Below are positions 18,498-26,527 of a DNA stretch of 64,000 nt, piece after piece. The translations under genes were made by a program, and so were the position numbers. Where the stretch lies: positions 8,985,224 to 9,049,223 of the forward strand of contig NZ_JADWYI010000001.1 in the NCBI RefSeq assembly GCF_016904885.1, given 5' to 3'. The DNA is from Archangium primigenium (GTDB lineage Bacteria; Myxococcota; Myxococcia; Myxococcales; Myxococcaceae). How positions within the stretch are numbered: position 1 is the stretch's first letter; each line of letters begins with the position of its first letter. The notes beneath the pieces are model-generated. The model did not search any database. It saw only the letters and a list, made by a program, of their open reading frames with translations, and was not told the DNA's origin.

Positions 18498-19475
18498 ATG
18501 CCCCGCCCGTCCCCCCTGTCCTCCCTGACCCTGGCCCTGGCCCTGCTCGCCCCGGCCGCCGCCTGGACCGCCCCGCCCGCGGCCGAGGCCCCCGCGCTCG
18601 AGCGCCAGACCTGCTCGCTGGACGGCCTGCTCACGCAGATCCGCCAGGGCATGGGCTCCAAGTCCGAGGCCTACAAGCGCTACCTGGGCAAGCTCCTGCG
18701 CGAGTCCGCCGTCACCCTGCCGCTGCCCGAGCTCCTGGCGGCCTTCGAGCGGGAGTACGACCCGGCCATGGTCGAGCACCTGGCGGCGGCGCTCGTGGCG
18801 CGCACCGAGCGCGGCCTGGAGGACGAGGCGATGCAGAGCGTGGTGCGCCGGGCGCTGGGCGACCGCGACCCGACCCTGCGCGCCGCCTCCGTGCGGGCCA
18901 TGCGCCAGACGGGCGCCCTGGAGCGCACCGGGGACATGTACGAGCGCCTGATGCGCGACCCCTCGCCCGAGGTGCGGCAGGAGGCGGCCACCAACCTCGT
19001 CACCGACAACCTCGAGGTGTACGGCGGGCGGCACGGCCCGGCGGCGGACGCGGCGGTGGCGGCGGCGGCGGCCTCGAACGATCCGGCGGCGACGGCGCGC
19101 ATCCTCGGCAAGCTCATGACGGGCGAGGTGAGCGCGGACTCGGCGCGCACGCTCGAGCGGATGCTGGGCAGCGACTCCGCCGAGGTGCGGGCCTCGGCGA
19201 GCACGGCGCTCGGCGGCGTGCCGGCGACCGAGATGGCCAGCGCGCGCCAGAGCCTCAGCGCCCAGTACCGCGCGGAGAGCAATCCCCAGGCGCGCAAGGC
19301 GATGATCGAGAGCATCGCGCGGCTGGGCTTCTCCAGCGCCATTCCCGAGCTCAAGCGCCTGCGCGACGTGGATCCGCGCATGGCGCCGGAGATCGACGCG
19401 TGGACGCGCGTGCTGGAGATGAACCTGCAGGAGTGGCCGCTCATCCAGGCGGCCCGCAAGCGGCAGAACCCCTGA
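18498..19475 (+). CDS. Exported HEAT-repeat protein
   Basis: 325 residues with a signal peptide (SSLTLALALLAPAAAWTAPP). The rest is alpha-helical HEAT-type repeats: DRDPTLRAASVRAMRQTGAL, DPSPEVRQEAATNLVTDNL, SDSAEVRASASTALGGV and NPQARKAMIESIARLG all carry the conserved Pro/Asp, Val-Arg and Ala pattern. It probably binds partner proteins in the periplasm (inference). It lies 18 bases after the related gene at 17271, and the two probably act together. A secreted M23 peptidase follows 112 bases later; a functional link is only suggested by position. Confidence 0.7.
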   Translation: MPRPSPLSSLTLALALLAPAAAWTAPPAAEAPALERQTCSLDGLLTQIRQGMGSKSEAYKRYLGKLLRESAVTLPLPELLAAFEREYDPAMVEHLAAALVARTERGLEDEAMQSVVRRALGDRDPTLRAASVRAMRQTGALERTGDMYERLMRDPSPEVRQEAATNLVTDNLEVYGGRHGPAADAAVAAAAASNDPAATARILGKLMTGEVSADSARTLERMLGSDSAEVRASASTALGGVPATEMASARQSLSAQYRAESNPQARKAMIESIARLGFSSAIPELKRLRDVDPRMAPEIDAWTRVLEMNLQEWPLIQAARKRQNP

Positions 19476-19587
19476 GAACCTTCTGGAGTAGGGCCTGCTC
19501 CCGAGCGCTTAGCCGCGGCTGTCCCAGGCCCGACCACGCAGCACCCCATTCCCCCCGGGGGCCGACCCATCGGCCCGAGGAGCCACG

Positions 19588-20115
19588 ATGCGCAACCTGA
19601 TGAAGACGACCCTGGCGTCCCTGCTGTCCCTGTCCCTGCTGCCCACCGCCGCGAGCGCCTACACCGTCGGCGCGCCCTTCCCGGGCACCGTCACGGCCGC
19701 CACCTACTACTCGAGCGGCTCCTTCCACGGCGCCATCGACCTCGCCAGCGGCGACGGCTGCGGCTACTGGGGCGTGGAGACGGCCGTGCAGGCCTCGCTC
19801 GCCTGGACCGTGAACGTGCGCACCACCGCCCGGGTCTGTAACGGCAACGGCAGCGGCAACCAGAACGAGGTGCGGCACACCTTCTCCAACGGCTACACCT
19901 TCCGCCAGTGGCACTTCCTGTACGTGTCCACCACGTCCAAGAGCCGCACCTGCGACCGCTGCCAGGTGGGCGACGAGGGCGGCACGGGCAACGTGACCGG
20001 TCCCCACACCCACATGCAGTACGACAAGAGCGGCACGAACAACACCGCCTGGTACTCGGGCACCACCAAGGGCAAGTTCCTCGCCCGCGACCAGAAGGTC
20101 GGCACGGTCGGCTAG
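19588..20115 (+). CDS. Secreted M23 (beta-lytic/LasA-like) metallopeptidase
   Basis: 175 residues. A signal peptide (LASLLSLSLLPTAASA) is followed by a compact M23 fold. The zinc-site motif HxxxD is at His47-Asp51 (FHGAIDLA) and the HxH motif at His140-His142 (GPHTHMQY), with a further His109 in FRQWHFLYV. Such enzymes cut Gly-containing peptides in peptidoglycan cross-links or proteins, which fits a predatory bacterium. There is no pro-region longer than about 20 residues, unlike LasA, so it resembles the mature domain only. ATG 19588 follows GAGGAG; MKTTLAS at 19600 is an alternative start. Confidence 0.75.
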   Translation: MRNLMKTTLASLLSLSLLPTAASAYTVGAPFPGTVTAATYYSSGSFHGAIDLASGDGCGYWGVETAVQASLAWTVNVRTTARVCNGNGSGNQNEVRHTFSNGYTFRQWHFLYVSTTSKSRTCDRCQVGDEGGTGNVTGPHTHMQYDKSGTNNTAWYSGTTKGKFLARDQKVGTVG

Positions 20116-20172
20116 TGCCACCGGGGGGCCGGATTCCCAGGGAGTTCCAAACGGTGTACTCCTTGGAGGATC

Positions 20173-23100
20173 GTGACGGCCCCCTCCGCGTGTCCGGATG
20201 AGACGACCCTGAGCGACTTCCTCTCGGGCATGCTCCCGGAGGACGCACGGGTCGAGGTGCTCGCGCACCTGGAGGGCTGCGAGGCGTGTCAGCGCCAGGT
20301 GGCGCTCGGCACCAGCTCCCTGCCAGAGGTGCCGCTCGCCCGCGAGGCGGACGCGCCCCTGGCGCCCGGTGCCCGGCTGGCGCGCTACGTGGTGCTCGAG
20401 CGCATCGGGCGCGGCGCCATGGGCGAGGTGTACGCGGCGTACGACCCGGAGCTGGCGCGCCAGGTGGCGCTCAAGCTGTTGCGCCCCGAGGGCCGCCGCG
20501 TGGAGGCCCTGGGCCAGCGGCTGATGCGCGAGGCCCAGGCGCTCGCCCGGCTGTCGCACCCGCATGTCGTCGCGGTGCACGACGCGGGGGTGTGCGAGCA
20601 GGGCGTCTTCCTCACCATGGAGCGGGTGGAGGGCGACACGCTCACCGACTGGCTGCGCGTGCCGCGGCCCACCGCCGAGGTGCTGCGGGTCTTCATCGAC
20701 GCGGGACGCGGACTGGCCGCCGCGCACGCCGCGGGCCTCGTGCACCGCGACTTCAAGCCCGCCAACGTGCTGGTGGGCCGGGACGGGCGCGTGCGGGTGA
20801 CGGACTTCGGCCTGGCGCGCGCCATGGAGCAGGCGGACGCGCCCGAGGACGCCGCGACCCCCGCGCCCGAGGACACCGTGTCCCCCCTGACGCGCACGGG
20901 CGCGCTCTTGGGCACGCCGGCCTACATGGCCCCCGAGCAGCTCGCGGGCCAGGGCGCGGACGCGCTCTCCGACCAGTTCAGCTTCTGCGTGGCGCTGCAC
21001 GAGGCGCTCCACGGCCTGCGGCCCTTCGAGGGCGACACCATCGGGGCGCTGTCCCGGGCCATGCGCGCCGAGCGCATCCGGCCCGCCCTGGGGGAGGCGA
21101 AGGGCTCGGCGCGGGTGCGCCGGGCGGTGCGTCGGGGGCTGAGGGCCGCGCCGGAGGCCCGCCACCCCTCCATGGAGGCGCTGCTCGCGGAGCTCACCCC
21201 CGCGCCCCGACGCGTCCGGGCCTGGGTGGCCAGCTCCGCCGTGGCGGCCAGCCTGCTGGGCGTGGCGCTCGGGTACGTGGCCGCCCACCGGCGCGAGGCG
21301 CGCTGCGCGCAGGAGGTGGAGAAGCTCGCCGTGGCGTGGAGCCCCGACAAGCGCGAGCGCGTGCACGAGGCCTTCCTCGCCACGGGCAAGCCCTACGCCG
21401 CCGCGGCGTGGGAGGCCGCCGCGCCCGCGCTGGAGGCCCACGCCACGCGCTGGCGCGCCCTGCGCACCGAGTCCTGCATGGCGGCCGACCGGGAGGATCC
21501 CCGCGCCGCGTGGCTGACGACGGCCTGCCTGGACACCCGGCTGTGGCACTTCGCCGCCGTCACCGGCGTGCTGGAGAAGGCGGATGCCCAGACGGTGCAG
21601 AACGCCCCCCAGCTCATCGCCTCGCTCGAGGGCCTGGAGGCGTGCGCCGAGGCCCCGGTGCTGGCCCTGCGGCCCCAACCCCCGGACACCCTGCGCCCCC
21701 AGGTGGACGCCGTGCTCCGCCAGCTCGCCGAGGCCCATGCGCGCCTGGATGCCGGCAACCACGCCGCCGCGCTCGAGGTCACCACCGCCCTGCTGCCCGC
21801 GCTCAAGGGCATCGGCTACCGGCCCCTGGAGGCCGAGGTCCTCACCCTGCACGGCCAGCTGCACGGGTTGACGGGCAAGCCCAAGGAGGCCGAGGACTTC
21901 CTCTACCGCGCCGTGTGGGCCGCCGAGGCCGGCCGCGACGACGAGACGGCCGCGCGCGCGTGGATCCTCCTCTTGTGGGTGGTGGGCGAGCAGATGGCGC
22001 GCATGGACGAGGTCAACCGGCTGGTGCACCACGCCCGGGCCGCGGTGGACCGGTTGGGCCGGGAGCGCTTCCCCGCGCTCGCCACCGAGCTGCACCTGCG
22101 CATGGGCGGGCAGCTGCTCGTGCAGGGCAAGCTGGACGAGGCGGACGAGGAGTTCTCCCAGGGGCTCGCGCTGTCGCGCCGCGCCTACGGCCCCGAGAGC
22201 CTGCGCACCTCCTACTTCCTGTCCGGCATGGGCCGGGTGCGCTCGCGGCAGATCCGCGGCCCCGAGGCCCTGGCCTTCTACCGCCAGGCCCAGGAGCTGC
22301 GCGAGCGGCTGTGGGGCCCGGAGCACCCCACCCTCGCGCTCAACCTCAACAACCTCGCCAGCGAGCTGTTGCAGCAGGGCCGGCCCGACGAGGCGCTCGC
22401 CGCCTTCCATCGCGCCCTGGCGCTGCTGGAGGCCGCCCGCTCCCCGGACCACCCGAGCCTCGGCGCGCCCCTCAACAACCTGGCCGTGCTGCTGCGGCGC
22501 GAGGGCCGGCTGGAGGAGTCGCGCCGCTTCTTCGAGCGCGCGCTCGCCATCTTCGAGCGCAGCAAGGGCCCGGATCACCCCAACTCCGTCACCGCGCTCG
22601 GGGGCCTGGGCATGGTGGCCTACGACGCGCAGAAGCTCGACGAGGCGCTCGACCTCTCGCAACAGGCGCTCGCGCGCATCCAGCGGGGCATGGGACCCGA
22701 CACGCCCCGCGCCGAGCTGCCCCTGCGCACGCTCGCCCTCATCCACCTGCGCGCGGGCCGTCCCGCCCAGGCACGCGAGAGCCTGCAGCACGCCCTGCGG
22801 CTCCTGCAGAAGGAGAACGGCCCGGACAGCGCCGTGACGTCGGGCGCCCGGCGCGAGCTGGGCCTCGTGGAGCTGCGCGCGGGCGCGCCCCGCGCGGCGC
22901 TCGCCGGGTGCCAGCAGGCCCTCGCGCTCGACGAGCGCTCCCAGGGCGCCGGGAGCCCGGACGTGGCGCTGGACCTCGCCTGCCTGGGCGAGGCCTGGCT
23001 CGCGCTCGGCCAGCCGGCCCAGGCCCTCCCCCTGCTCGAGCGGGCCCTCGACATCCACGAGCGCGCCCCCGGGGACACGCGCGACGCGGCGTGGGTGCGC

Positions 23101-23244
23101 TTCCTGCTCGCCCGGGCCCTGGAGGCCCCGGCGCCGCGCGCCCGGGCCCTGCTGGACGAGGCCCAGGGGTTGCTGGAAGGGTTGGGGATCCGCGCCCGAG
23201 AGGAGCTCCGCGCCCTGCGGGCCTGGCGGGACCACCACCCATGA
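20173..23244 (+). CDS. Ser/Thr kinase with N-terminal anti-sigma-type zinc motif and C-terminal TPRs
   Basis: 1023 residues from GTG 20173. Residues about 7-42 carry His32-x3-Cys36-x2-Cys39 (AHLEGCEACQRQ), the HxxxCxxC zinc motif of ZAS/zf-HC2 anti-sigma factors. A Hanks-type kinase follows (GRGAMGEVYAAYD, VALKLL, HRDFKPANVLV, DFGLA, GTPAYMAPEQ), then one transmembrane helix (about 345-370, VASSAVAASLLGVALGYVAA). A long alpha-helical tail has tetratricopeptide repeats (ALNLNNLASELLQQGRPDEALAAFHRAL and similar). Its stop overlaps the ATG of a sigma factor gene. The kinase probably senses or scaffolds through the repeats and controls that sigma factor (inference). Confidence 0.9.
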   Translation: MTAPSACPDETTLSDFLSGMLPEDARVEVLAHLEGCEACQRQVALGTSSLPEVPLAREADAPLAPGARLARYVVLERIGRGAMGEVYAAYDPELARQVALKLLRPEGRRVEALGQRLMREAQALARLSHPHVVAVHDAGVCEQGVFLTMERVEGDTLTDWLRVPRPTAEVLRVFIDAGRGLAAAHAAGLVHRDFKPANVLVGRDGRVRVTDFGLARAMEQADAPEDAATPAPEDTVSPLTRTGALLGTPAYMAPEQLAGQGADALSDQFSFCVALHEALHGLRPFEGDTIGALSRAMRAERIRPALGEAKGSARVRRAVRRGLRAAPEARHPSMEALLAELTPAPRRVRAWVASSAVAASLLGVALGYVAAHRREARCAQEVEKLAVAWSPDKRERVHEAFLATGKPYAAAAWEAAAPALEAHATRWRALRTESCMAADREDPRAAWLTTACLDTRLWHFAAVTGVLEKADAQTVQNAPQLIASLEGLEACAEAPVLALRPQPPDTLRPQVDAVLRQLAEAHARLDAGNHAAALEVTTALLPALKGIGYRPLEAEVLTLHGQLHGLTGKPKEAEDFLYRAVWAAEAGRDDETAARAWILLLWVVGEQMARMDEVNRLVHHARAAVDRLGRERFPALATELHLRMGGQLLVQGKLDEADEEFSQGLALSRRAYGPESLRTSYFLSGMGRVRSRQIRGPEALAFYRQAQELRERLWGPEHPTLALNLNNLASELLQQGRPDEALAAFHRALALLEAARSPDHPSLGAPLNNLAVLLRREGRLEESRRFFERALAIFERSKGPDHPNSVTALGGLGMVAYDAQKLDEALDLSQQALARIQRGMGPDTPRAELPLRTLALIHLRAGRPAQARESLQHALRLLQKENGPDSAVTSGARRELGLVELRAGAPRAALAGCQQALALDERSQGAGSPDVALDLACLGEAWLALGQPAQALPLLERALDIHERAPGDTRDAAWVRFLLARALEAPAPRARALLDEAQGLLEGLGIRAREELRALRAWRDHHP

Positions 23245-24134
23245 CGGACGACACCCCGGCGCCCCTGTCCCGACTGCTGTGGACCCATGCCCCCGAGGCC
23301 CGGCGCGAGTGGCTCCGGACGCGGCCCGGACTGGAGGCGCTGCTCGCCGAGCACCTCGCCACGGCCCAGGCGGCCTGGCCCGGCGTGCGGCTGTCCCCCG
23401 AGCGCTTCCTGCGCCACTTGGCCCGGCACCTGCCCGAGCCCCAGGCGCCCGAGGACGCGCTGGCGCGGTTGCACGCGGCGGACCTCTACCTCGCCTGCGC
23501 GTGCGCGGAGGGCGAGCCCCAGGCCCTGCTCGCCTTCGAGCAGCACGTGCTGCGCAAGGTGCCCGCGCGCCTGGGCCCCCTGCCCGCGAGCACCGTGGAC
23601 GAGCTGCTCCAGGGGCTGCGCCAGCGGCTGCTCCTGGGCGTGGGGGACGCGCCCCCGCGCATCGCCGACTACGCGGGCCGGGGCCCCTTGCGCGCCTGGG
23701 TGCGCATCGTCGCCGCGCGCCTCGTCGCCGTCCTGGCCGAGCAAGGGGGGCGCGAGCGGCCCACCGCCGAGCCCCCGGAGGCCCTCACCCAACTGCTGGC
23801 GCCGGACGATCCGGAGCGCGCGCTGGTGCGCGCCGCCTCGAACGAGGTCCTCTCCGAGGCCCTGAAGGCCGCGCTGGCGGCGCTGCCCGAGCGCCAGCGC
23901 GCGCTCTTGCGCCTGCACCACCTGCACGGCCTCACCATGGACCGGCTCGCGACGATGTACGGCGAGTCCCGCTCCAACATCGCGCGCCACGTGGCCCAGG
24001 CGCGCGAGCGGCTCCTGCGCCTCACGCGCCACGAGCTCCAGGCCCGCTTGAAGCTCGAGGACCGGGAGCTGGAGAGCCTCCTCGGTCTCGTGAACAGCCG
24101 GCTCGACCTCAGCCTGGGCGGCCTGTTGGACTGA
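23241..24134 (+). CDS. RNA polymerase sigma-70-family factor (myxobacterial type)
   Basis: 297 residues. The C-terminal half has region 2-like sequence (GPLRAWVRIVAARLVAVL) and a region 4 helix-turn-helix (LPERQRALLRLHHLHGLTMDRLATMYGESRSNIARHVAQARERLL), the hallmark of alternative sigma factors that bind the -35 element. The N-terminal about 100 residues are distinctive and match my recollection of a Myxococcales-specific sigma subgroup. The ATG overlaps the stop of the zinc-motif kinase, so the two are almost certainly co-translated. Target promoters are not known. Confidence 0.82.
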   Translation: MTDDTPAPLSRLLWTHAPEARREWLRTRPGLEALLAEHLATAQAAWPGVRLSPERFLRHLARHLPEPQAPEDALARLHAADLYLACACAEGEPQALLAFEQHVLRKVPARLGPLPASTVDELLQGLRQRLLLGVGDAPPRIADYAGRGPLRAWVRIVAARLVAVLAEQGGRERPTAEPPEALTQLLAPDDPERALVRAASNEVLSEALKAALAALPERQRALLRLHHLHGLTMDRLATMYGESRSNIARHVAQARERLLRLTRHELQARLKLEDRELESLLGLVNSRLDLSLGGLLD

Positions 24135-24157
24135 CTGCTCCTGGAGGAGCCGGAGCC

Positions 24158-25798
24158 ATGTCGAAGAAGCAACCAAATCCCGCGTTGGAGAAGGGCAGCG
24201 AACCACGGCTGACACTCCGGAGGGGCCCTCCACGATGGGCGCCTGCCGGGGCGCTCTGGCTCATCGTTCTGTTCCTCCATGCGGCCTGTGCGTCGCGGGG
24301 ACCCACGACCAGGAGGGAGGCCGGGGGCATCAGGACAAGAGGCGACGCCGCCGCGAGCGAGGCGCGAGCGGCGCCGAGGGACCCGCGGCCGGTACTGGTC
24401 GTGCACGCGGCCGAGGTGGAGGCGCACGGGCAGACGCGGGTGGTGGTGGTCGAAAGAGAGGAATACCAGCGCGCGGTGAAGCGGCTCCTCCAGCACCATC
24501 AGGTGCGAGGGACGGCCCAGGAGTCCGCTCAAAGCCTGCTCCAGGCCATGCCCGAGGAGGAACTGCTCGCGGAGGTGTACCGGGACAAGGTCCTCACGCT
24601 GGTGCCCCTCACTGACAGGGGCTCACTTGTCCCCGAGGCAGAGGCGGCGCTCAAGGAAAAGTACCTCCGGTGGTGCCAACCGCGCGGAAGCGGAGACTGC
24701 CTGGGCCTCTTCACGGATGGGCCCTACCTGCGAACCGACGACAGGCGCACCCTCGCGCTCGCCCTGGCCTTCGGAGGAGTGCTCGACGAGACGCGCGCGG
24801 CTCTCGGACACGAACTCAGTCCGCAGGCGATGCTCTCCTCCCTGGTGTGGGCGGCGGGCCTGTACCTGGCGCTCTGGCTCCTACCGGAGCCGAGCACGAA
24901 GGCAGTGGCCGCCGCGCTCTCGGTGATGCTGCTGGCTTGGTTGGGCGTGGACGCCATGTGGGGACTCATGGACGGGTGGACCCGCATGGCGCGCGCGGCG
25001 CACGAAGCCACCACCTTCGAGGAGCTCCGCGACGTCGGCGAGTCCTTCGGCAGGCGAATCGGGACGGACGCGGCCCGAGCCCTCATTCTCGCGGTGGCCA
25101 CCCTCACCGGGCGGACGTTGGGCGAGGTGGCCACGCACCTGCGCTCGCTGCCCAGGTTCAACCAGGTGCGAGCCCAGTGGTCGGCCCAGGGCATGGAGGG
25201 CTCGGTGGCGGTGGCCGTGGAGGAAGCAGTCGCGGTGGAGGTCGTGCTGGAACAAAGTCGCACCCTCGTCGTCCTCACGTCTCAGCACGCACGCATCGCC
25301 CTCGACATCCTGGCGAGGAGCGGCGACTCGGGCGCACAAGAAGGGCATTCGGGGACCGTGGCCCTCCAGCATCGCGGGGGCAACACGCAGGTCATCCTCG
25401 GCAACGGGGAGCGGTGGCACCTTCCGCGAGGCAAGAGCTACCGGGACATTCCGGCCAACGACCCGTTGGGCGACGAACTGCAGGCCGCCGTGCGGCAGGA
25501 AGCGGCGAAATGGTCCCGAGCGTTGCTGAGCGATGACGAGGCGCGGGCCATCGACTTGATGCTGCGCGCTGGCAAGGAGCATCGGTCAAATCTGATTGAG
25601 CGCCAGGCGCGTGGGCGGTGGGTGGAGAGGCAGATGGCCAACCGTTTCCCGCACCTGACCTGGAACAATCGTGGCGTGGACGTCACCGGCCCTGGAGGCC
25701 AGGGCTACCACTACGAAATCCTGTCTGGTACGGAGTCGAACTTCGCGCTCCACGGACGCCGGATGGCGAGCACTTTCTTCCGCATGATCTTCTTCTGA
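24158..25798 (+). CDS. SitA-like polymorphic lipoprotein toxin
   Basis: 546 residues; ATG 24158 with GGAGGAG upstream. The N-terminus has a basic segment and a hydrophobic signal ending LHAACASRG, a lipobox-like site that would make Cys44 the lipidated residue. The middle (to about residue 410) is the trafficking part, with two hydrophobic stretches near 225-265. The last about 100 residues form a distinct, less GC-rich domain (NRGVDVTGPGGQGYHYEILSG, HGRRM) that could be a restriction-endonuclease-like nuclease (inference). Myxobacterial SitA toxins are lipoproteins passed between kin by TraA-dependent outer-membrane exchange and kill recipients lacking immunity. The putative immunity gene starts 8 bases later. 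Confidence 0.72.
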   Translation: MSKKQPNPALEKGSEPRLTLRRGPPRWAPAGALWLIVLFLHAACASRGPTTRREAGGIRTRGDAAASEARAAPRDPRPVLVVHAAEVEAHGQTRVVVVEREEYQRAVKRLLQHHQVRGTAQESAQSLLQAMPEEELLAEVYRDKVLTLVPLTDRGSLVPEAEAALKEKYLRWCQPRGSGDCLGLFTDGPYLRTDDRRTLALALAFGGVLDETRAALGHELSPQAMLSSLVWAAGLYLALWLLPEPSTKAVAAALSVMLLAWLGVDAMWGLMDGWTRMARAAHEATTFEELRDVGESFGRRIGTDAARALILAVATLTGRTLGEVATHLRSLPRFNQVRAQWSAQGMEGSVAVAVEEAVAVEVVLEQSRTLVVLTSQHARIALDILARSGDSGAQEGHSGTVALQHRGGNTQVILGNGERWHLPRGKSYRDIPANDPLGDELQAAVRQEAAKWSRALLSDDEARAIDLMLRAGKEHRSNLIERQARGRWVERQMANRFPHLTWNNRGVDVTGPGGQGYHYEILSGTESNFALHGRRMASTFFRMIFF

Positions 25799-25805
25799 GG
25801 CCCAA

Positions 25806-26420
25806 GTGACTCTCAACATCCACTACGCGAATCGAGAGCTCGAGGGCGAGCACCTGGAACTGACGGACAAGACGGCCATCTACTGGTTCGGGCCGAACGT
25901 CACGCTCCGGGGCTGCACGCTGGTCACGAACATTTCGGCGAGGTGGCTTCATCTCGTATCGGGAACCCTGAGCGATTGCACCATCCAGGCCAAGAGCGAG
26001 CTGAAAACGCTGCCCTGGGCGTCCATGAAGGTGAAGGGATGCCGATTCAAGGGCCGCTTCACCGGCAATGACTTCGGGTTCCGCGAGGACGTGGATGAGA
26101 GGTGGCGAGCGGGTGGAATCGAGGACTGCGACTTCTCGGAGGCAGTGCTCAATGGCTGTCGGTTCTTCAACTGCGACATGCGTACGATTCAACTGCCGCG
26201 CTGGCCGTGCTTCACCTTCCTGGACGCACGCCGGCACGCGACGGAACTGGCGCGGCGTGTGTGGCCCGGGTCCTTCGACTCGGTGATCAGGACGGTGTGC
26301 GATCCGCCAACGGGCACGAGCGCGTCGGCCTGGCACGCGCCCACCATCTCCAAGAAGAGTGGCACCACGGTCGACGAGCTGCGCGCCGTCCTGGAGACGG
26401 CTCCTGGGCTCTTCATGTAA
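25806..26420 (+). CDS. Putative cognate immunity protein (SitI-like), pentapeptide/beta-helix-like
   Basis: 204 residues from GTG 25806, directly after the SitA-like toxin. The sequence contains spaced repeats with Cys/Phe at regular intervals (LRGCTLVTN, LSDCTIQAK, VKGCRFKGR, IEDCDFSEA, LNGCRFFNC), the look of a pentapeptide or right-handed beta-helix protein. There is no signal peptide, so it should act in the cytoplasm. By the rule for polymorphic toxins, the small gene immediately downstream encodes immunity. Base composition is lower in GC than the neighbouring genes. Function is inferred from position, not from homology that I can name. Confidence 0.6.
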   Translation: MTLNIHYANRELEGEHLELTDKTAIYWFGPNVTLRGCTLVTNISARWLHLVSGTLSDCTIQAKSELKTLPWASMKVKGCRFKGRFTGNDFGFREDVDERWRAGGIEDCDFSEAVLNGCRFFNCDMRTIQLPRWPCFTFLDARRHATELARRVWPGSFDSVIRTVCDPPTGTSASAWHAPTISKKSGTTVDELRAVLETAPGLFM

Positions 26421-26472
26421 CGCGCTCCTCCGCCGTCGCCGAGAGCCCCTTGACCCCGACAGTTCTGCTTGG

Positions 26473-26512
26473 TGCAGGTGGCGCGCCTCTTCAGTGACTC
26501 GCGCCGCCTGCA
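26473..26512. terminator. Hairpin between the convergent immunity and chitinase genes
   Basis: A near-perfect 13-bp stem (TGCAGGTGGCGCG with CGCGCCGCCTGCA, one G-T pair) and a 14-base loop. It lies in the 107-base gap between two genes that end toward each other. No T run follows on either strand, so it may stop transcription only weakly. Confidence 0.4.
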
Positions 26513-26527
26513 TCCATCAGACCGAAA

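Noticed and set aside
19558..19575. Small hairpin before the M23 peptidase
   Set aside because: GGGCCGA/TCGGCCC is short and the base composition makes such stems common; it lies next to the ribosome-binding site without other support.
19441..23238. 1265-codon open frame on the minus strand opposite the kinase gene
   Set aside because: Low-complexity translation and wrong codon-position GC bias; a shadow of the kinase.
20286..24134. Open frame of nearly 1300 codons overlapping the kinase and sigma genes on the same strand
   Set aside because: Over the kinase it reads as Arg/Gly/Ala/Pro-rich noise in the wrong frame; only its last 297 codons, the sigma factor with its own ATG at 23241, are real.
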